A stretch of 64,000 bases of DNA, taken from assembly GCF_013386585.1 (NCBI RefSeq), contig NZ_JACARO010000013.1:1-64000 (forward strand). The letters run 5' to 3'. The notes under the pieces are model-generated. The model was not told the origin of the DNA, did no database searches, and worked only from the letters and a program-made list of their open reading frames with translations. This stretch comes from Pseudomonas sp. P7548. Lineage in GTDB: Bacteria; Pseudomonadota; Gammaproteobacteria; Pseudomonadales; Pseudomonadaceae. Of the stretch, positions 61,399 through 64,000 are shown one piece after another. Numbering within the stretch: position 1 is the first letter of the stretch; every line of letters begins with the position of its first letter. The translations under genes were made by a program, and so were the position numbers.

Positions 61399-62412
61399 AT
61401 GATTGAGCTCGATGGCGCCATGGGCGGTGGGCAGGTATTGCGCAGCGGCTTGAGCCTGGCGATGGTCACCGGGCAGGGCCTGCACATTCGAAACATCCGC
61501 GCCAAGCGCAGTCGGCCGGGGTTGATGCGTCAACACCTGACCGCCGTGCTGGCGGCGGCCCAAGTGTGCGGTGCCAAAGTGGAAGGTGCCGAGTTGGGCT
61601 CCCAGACGCTGCGCTTTGAACCGGGCGCGATTCAGGGCGGCGAATACCGCTTCAGCATCGGCACTGCCGGCAGTTGCACCCTGGTGCTGCAAACCTTGCT
61701 CCCAGCGTTGTTGCGCGCACCGACCGCCAGCCGCGTGACGATTTGCGGTGGCACCCACAACCCATTGGCGCCGCCGGTGGATTTCCTGCAACGGGCCTGG
61801 CTGCCGTTGTTGCGCCGCATGGGGGGGCGCATTGAACTGAGCCTGAATCGGTATGGGTTTGCCCCGGCAGGCGGTGGCGAACTGGAGGCCTTTATCCAGC
61901 CCTCTGAACTCGCGCCACTGCACCTGATGCAGCGCGGCAAGTTGCTGGAGTCACGCGCCATTGCCCTGAACGCCGGACTGCCCGCCGAGGTCAGCGAGCG
62001 TGAACTCAAGCGTGTGGGCCAGCGCCTGGGGTTCGACGACGCGCAACTGCTTTCAGTAGCCATCGACCCGGAACAAGGCCCCGGTAACCTGCTGATGCTG
62101 GAGTATGTACACGAACACGTCACCGAGGTGTTCAGCGCCTTCGGCATGCACAGGCTGCGTGCCGAAAAGGTGGCTGACCAGGCCATCGAGCAGGCGCAGG
62201 AATGGCGTTGCACGCAGACGGCAGTGGGTGAACATTTGGCCGATCAACTGCTGCTGCCAATGGCAATGGCCGGTGGTGGCAGTTTTACCACGCCGCACAT
62301 GAGCGACCACTTGCACAGCAATATGCAGGTGATCCAGCGCTTCCTGCCGGTGACGATTGATAGCCATGTGCTGGAAGAGGGCGGGTTGAAAATCGAGTGC
62401 CGCGCGCTTTAA
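61399..62412 (+). CDS. rtcA: RNA 3'-terminal phosphate cyclase
   Basis: A 337-residue RtcA. Family features include LDGAMGGGQVLRSGLSLAMVTG near the N-terminus (its GGGQ-LRS core), IRAKRSRPGLMRQHLTA, the GTAGSCTLVLQTLLP segment near residue 92, and the catalytic His in TPHMSDHLHSNM near residue 300. It converts RNA 3'-phosphate to 2',3'-cyclic phosphate via an adenylylated His, preparing ends for RtcB. Its stop overlaps the convergent LacI-type gene stop by four bases. Confidence 0.94.
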   Translation: MIELDGAMGGGQVLRSGLSLAMVTGQGLHIRNIRAKRSRPGLMRQHLTAVLAAAQVCGAKVEGAELGSQTLRFEPGAIQGGEYRFSIGTAGSCTLVLQTLLPALLRAPTASRVTICGGTHNPLAPPVDFLQRAWLPLLRRMGGRIELSLNRYGFAPAGGGELEAFIQPSELAPLHLMQRGKLLESRAIALNAGLPAEVSERELKRVGQRLGFDDAQLLSVAIDPEQGPGNLLMLEYVHEHVTEVFSAFGMHRLRAEKVADQAIEQAQEWRCTQTAVGEHLADQLLLPMAMAGGGSFTTPHMSDHLHSNMQVIQRFLPVTIDSHVLEEGGLKIECRAL

Positions 62413-63452
62413 AGGTTCTCCGAGGTCACGATCTGCGGCGCAATGTACATCCGGTGCCGCACCGGGTCGAAGGTCTCGGCGGTCTGCAAATCCACCAGCA
62501 ATTCGATCAGCGCCGTGGCCGTCTGGCGCGGTTGTGAATCCATCACCACATCGATCAGGCCTTGGCGCAACGCCTGGCGTGACAGGTCGGTGGACTCCTG
62601 CAGGATGCAGCACAGCGCCGGCCGCTTGGGCAACTGCGCCAGGGCGCTGATGATGCCGTCTCCGCCGCCGCCCACGACGCACAGGCCGCGCAGGTCTGTG
62701 TGCCGGGCGATGAGGTCGAGGGTGGCCTCTTCGGTGATGTCGCTGTTGTCCAGGTTGATCAGCGGTTCCAGTGGCTTGAGCCCCGGCGCGTGTTCGGCCA
62801 GGTAACTGTGCAAGCCTTCGACCCGCGCCTGGTGGCCGAGGAAGCGATGGCCGCCTAACAGAATCCCCACGCTGCCTTTGCGCGCCCCACAGGTGCGGGC
62901 CAGCAACCAGCCCATGGTGCGCCCGACCACATGGTTGTCCTGGCCCACGTAGGGTTCGGCGGCGTGCTCGTGGATATCCGAGAGCAGCGCCACCACCGGC
63001 ACGCCGGCTTCGCGGATTTGCGCCAATGTGGCGTTGATCAGTGGGTGGGCAAAGCTGACCACGGCGAGGGCGTCGCATTGCACGGCCAGGTGTTCGATCT
63101 GGGCGGCGATCACGCTTGGCGTGCGATCCACGATGTACTCGAACTGGCAGCTGAGGTTGGCACCGGCATGACGCTGCGCCGCCTCGCCAATCGCCTGCGC
63201 CAGGCTGGCGTAGAACGCCTGGGCGGTGGCCAGCAGCAAGATGCCGAAGCGATACGTGGGGCGACGTTCACGAATGCGCTGGCCGATCAGCCGCGCGGCA
63301 AAATAACCCACGGCTTCGGCCGCCTGGAACACCTGTTCGGCAGTCTGCGGGTTGACCGGCGCCCGTGCATTCAACACCCGGTCCACAGTCGCCACGCTGA
63401 GCCCCGCATGAGCAGCAACGGTGGCGATGGTCGGGCGTTTACTGTTGTTCAT
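62409..63452 (-). CDS. LacI-family transcriptional regulator
   Basis: A 347-residue regulator: helix-turn-helix in residues 5-50 (PTIATVAAHAGLSVATVDRVLNAR) and a periplasmic-binding-like effector domain after residue 65, of the type that binds sugars or polyols. The ATG at 63452 was chosen because the HTH starts right after it; the upstream extension overlaps a REP. It is divergent from a desaturase-family gene, and a perfect palindrome lies between them. It may control a sugar or inositol/rhizopine-related unit that continues right of the window. Confidence 0.88.
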   Translation of the reverse strand: MNNSKRPTIATVAAHAGLSVATVDRVLNARAPVNPQTAEQVFQAAEAVGYFAARLIGQRIRERRPTYRFGILLLATAQAFYASLAQAIGEAAQRHAGANLSCQFEYIVDRTPSVIAAQIEHLAVQCDALAVVSFAHPLINATLAQIREAGVPVVALLSDIHEHAAEPYVGQDNHVVGRTMGWLLARTCGARKGSVGILLGGHRFLGHQARVEGLHSYLAEHAPGLKPLEPLINLDNSDITEEATLDLIARHTDLRGLCVVGGGGDGIISALAQLPKRPALCCILQESTDLSRQALRQGLIDVVMDSQPRQTATALIELLVDLQTAETFDPVRHRMYIAPQIVTSENL

Positions 63453-63467
63453 CTGAACCCCCGAAGT

Positions 63468-63496
63468 TTGTAGTGAGCGGGCTTGCCCCGCGCCGC
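63468..63496. repeat. Single REP sequence
   Basis: TTGTAGTGAGCGGGCTTGCC followed by CCGCGCC matches one arm of the REPINs at 34570 and 42158. It lies just upstream of the LacI-type start codon. Confidence 0.7.
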
Positions 63497-63552
63497 GTTG
63501 TATCAGACAAGTTTGAGGCGCCAGGCATACCAAGGCGCGTGCAAGCACCACG

Positions 63553-63600
63553 TGATAGAAAACTATCAAGCCCCACCGCGCCTGGATGATAGCTTGATAG
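63553..63600. promoter_or_regulatory. LacI-type operator palindromes
   Basis: TGATAGAAAACTATCA (63553-63568) is an inverted repeat with perfect 6-bp arms around AAAA. Its right arm, extended to CTATCAAG (63563-63570), is repeated inverted as CTTGATAG at 63593-63600. The pair lies between the divergent LacI-type and desaturase-family genes. Confidence 0.6.
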
Positions 63601-63693
63601 GGAATGGATTCAAGGCCTTGAGGGTGAATTACCCGTTCTCTATCGTGGGTTTCGCAAAGCCCCTGAAACCCACGCTTGCGGAGAACAATAACA

Positions 63694-64000
63694 ATGCCTC
63701 AACCCACCCGACGCGACTACAGCCTCACCGGCCCCGAAGCGGCCCGCGCGGCCGAAAAAGGCCTGGTGTCAGCGAGCTGGTACCAATCGCCGATTGCCCG
63801 TAAACGCATGAAGGAACTGATGCAGCGCCGCGACGGCCCGGCCTTGCGCGACACCGCCCTGTGGGTGGCCACACTGTTCGCCACCGGTTTTGGCGGCTAC
63901 TGGTTCTGGGGCACCTGGGCCTGCGTGCCGTTCTTCATGGCCTATGGCGTGCTGTACGGCACCGCCTCCAACCCGCGCTGGCACGAGACCGGCCACGGCA
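63694..64000 (+). CDS. Fatty-acid-desaturase-superfamily protein, 5' part (possibly MocD-like)
   Basis: The reading frame is open to the window end (about 102 codons seen). The visible N-terminus has a soluble start, two hydrophobic stretches (about residues 50-66 and 68-82) and the first His box HETGHG at residues 97-102, the di-iron ligand motif of membrane desaturases and hydroxylases. GGAG lies 10 bases before the ATG. A related enzyme, MocD, takes part in rhizopine breakdown, which would fit the moc-like operon 8 kb away, but ordinary lipid desaturases share the motif. The rest of the gene is outside the window. Confidence 0.75.
   Translation, partial: MPQPTRRDYSLTGPEAARAAEKGLVSASWYQSPIARKRMKELMQRRDGPALRDTALWVATLFATGFGGYWFWGTWACVPFFMAYGVLYGTASNPRWHETGHG

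Overview
The window looks like chromosomal DNA of a plant- or soil-associated Pseudomonas of the P. fluorescens group. The base composition is GC-rich, gene content is dominated by transport and catabolism, and P. fluorescens-type REP/REPIN palindromes are scattered between genes. I saw no rRNA, tRNA, CRISPR array, insertion sequence or prophage. All functions are read from the sequence and remembered family knowledge; no database search was run.

Layout. (1) 80-13067 is one catabolic region: two RutF-like flavin reductases, an NCS1 permease, a polyamine/opine-type ABC importer, a RibB protein with a decayed GTP cyclohydrolase II half, a DUF1330 protein, a Nudix hydrolase, a GntR/FCD regulator, and an operon of DUF1185 protein, alpha/beta hydrolase, aldehyde dehydrogenase and flavin reductase. 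Five related palindromes built on ATGGTAT lie before these units and suggest one regulon. The monooxygenase that would use the reduced flavin is not in the window. (2) 13198-16437 holds a proline iminopeptidase-like hydrolase, a LuxR solo with the Met/Trp substitutions of the plant-responsive OryR/PsoR/PipR group, and a divergent amino-acid permease. A 16-bp near-palindrome sits 66-67 bases before both putative target genes. (3) 16492-21349 holds an amino-acid-type chemoreceptor, a bestrophin-like channel, an unknown membrane protein, and a stretch with the decayed 3' ends of a LysR gene and a mug gene.

(4) 21350-34557 encodes an apparently complete non-phosphorylating L-arabinose pathway: FCD regulator, IlvD/EDD dehydratase, MFS transporter, FAH-fold protein, 2-oxoglutarate semialdehyde dehydrogenase, lactonase, AraFGH importer, mutarotase and SDR dehydrogenase. 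Three TAGT-N3-ACTA-like sites mark its promoters. (5) 34692-39000 holds a GST, mug, an AraC regulator with a divergent MFS exporter, and a GcvA-like LysR. (6) 39131-43415 matches the agu2ABCA' agmatine cluster: agmatine deiminase, N-carbamoylputrescine amidase, a PotF-like binding protein and a second deiminase with a Tat signal. (7) 43412-50783 is a MarR-controlled RND efflux operon ending in a YghU-type GST, followed by a GNAT and an SDR gene.

(8) 52588-57487 is a rhizopine/inositol-like (mocA-mocC-mocB order) operon behind a clear sigma-54 promoter. A divergent AcoR-like activator and a highly symmetrical operator lie next to it. (9) 57562-62412 is the RNA-repair locus rtcR / rtcB-rlaP-rtcA with its own sigma-54 promoter. 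(10) 62409-64000 holds a LacI regulator divergent from a desaturase-family gene cut by the window edge, which may be mocD-like. The overall theme is scavenging of plant-derived sugars, polyamines, amino-acid derivatives and possibly inositol compounds under dedicated local regulators.
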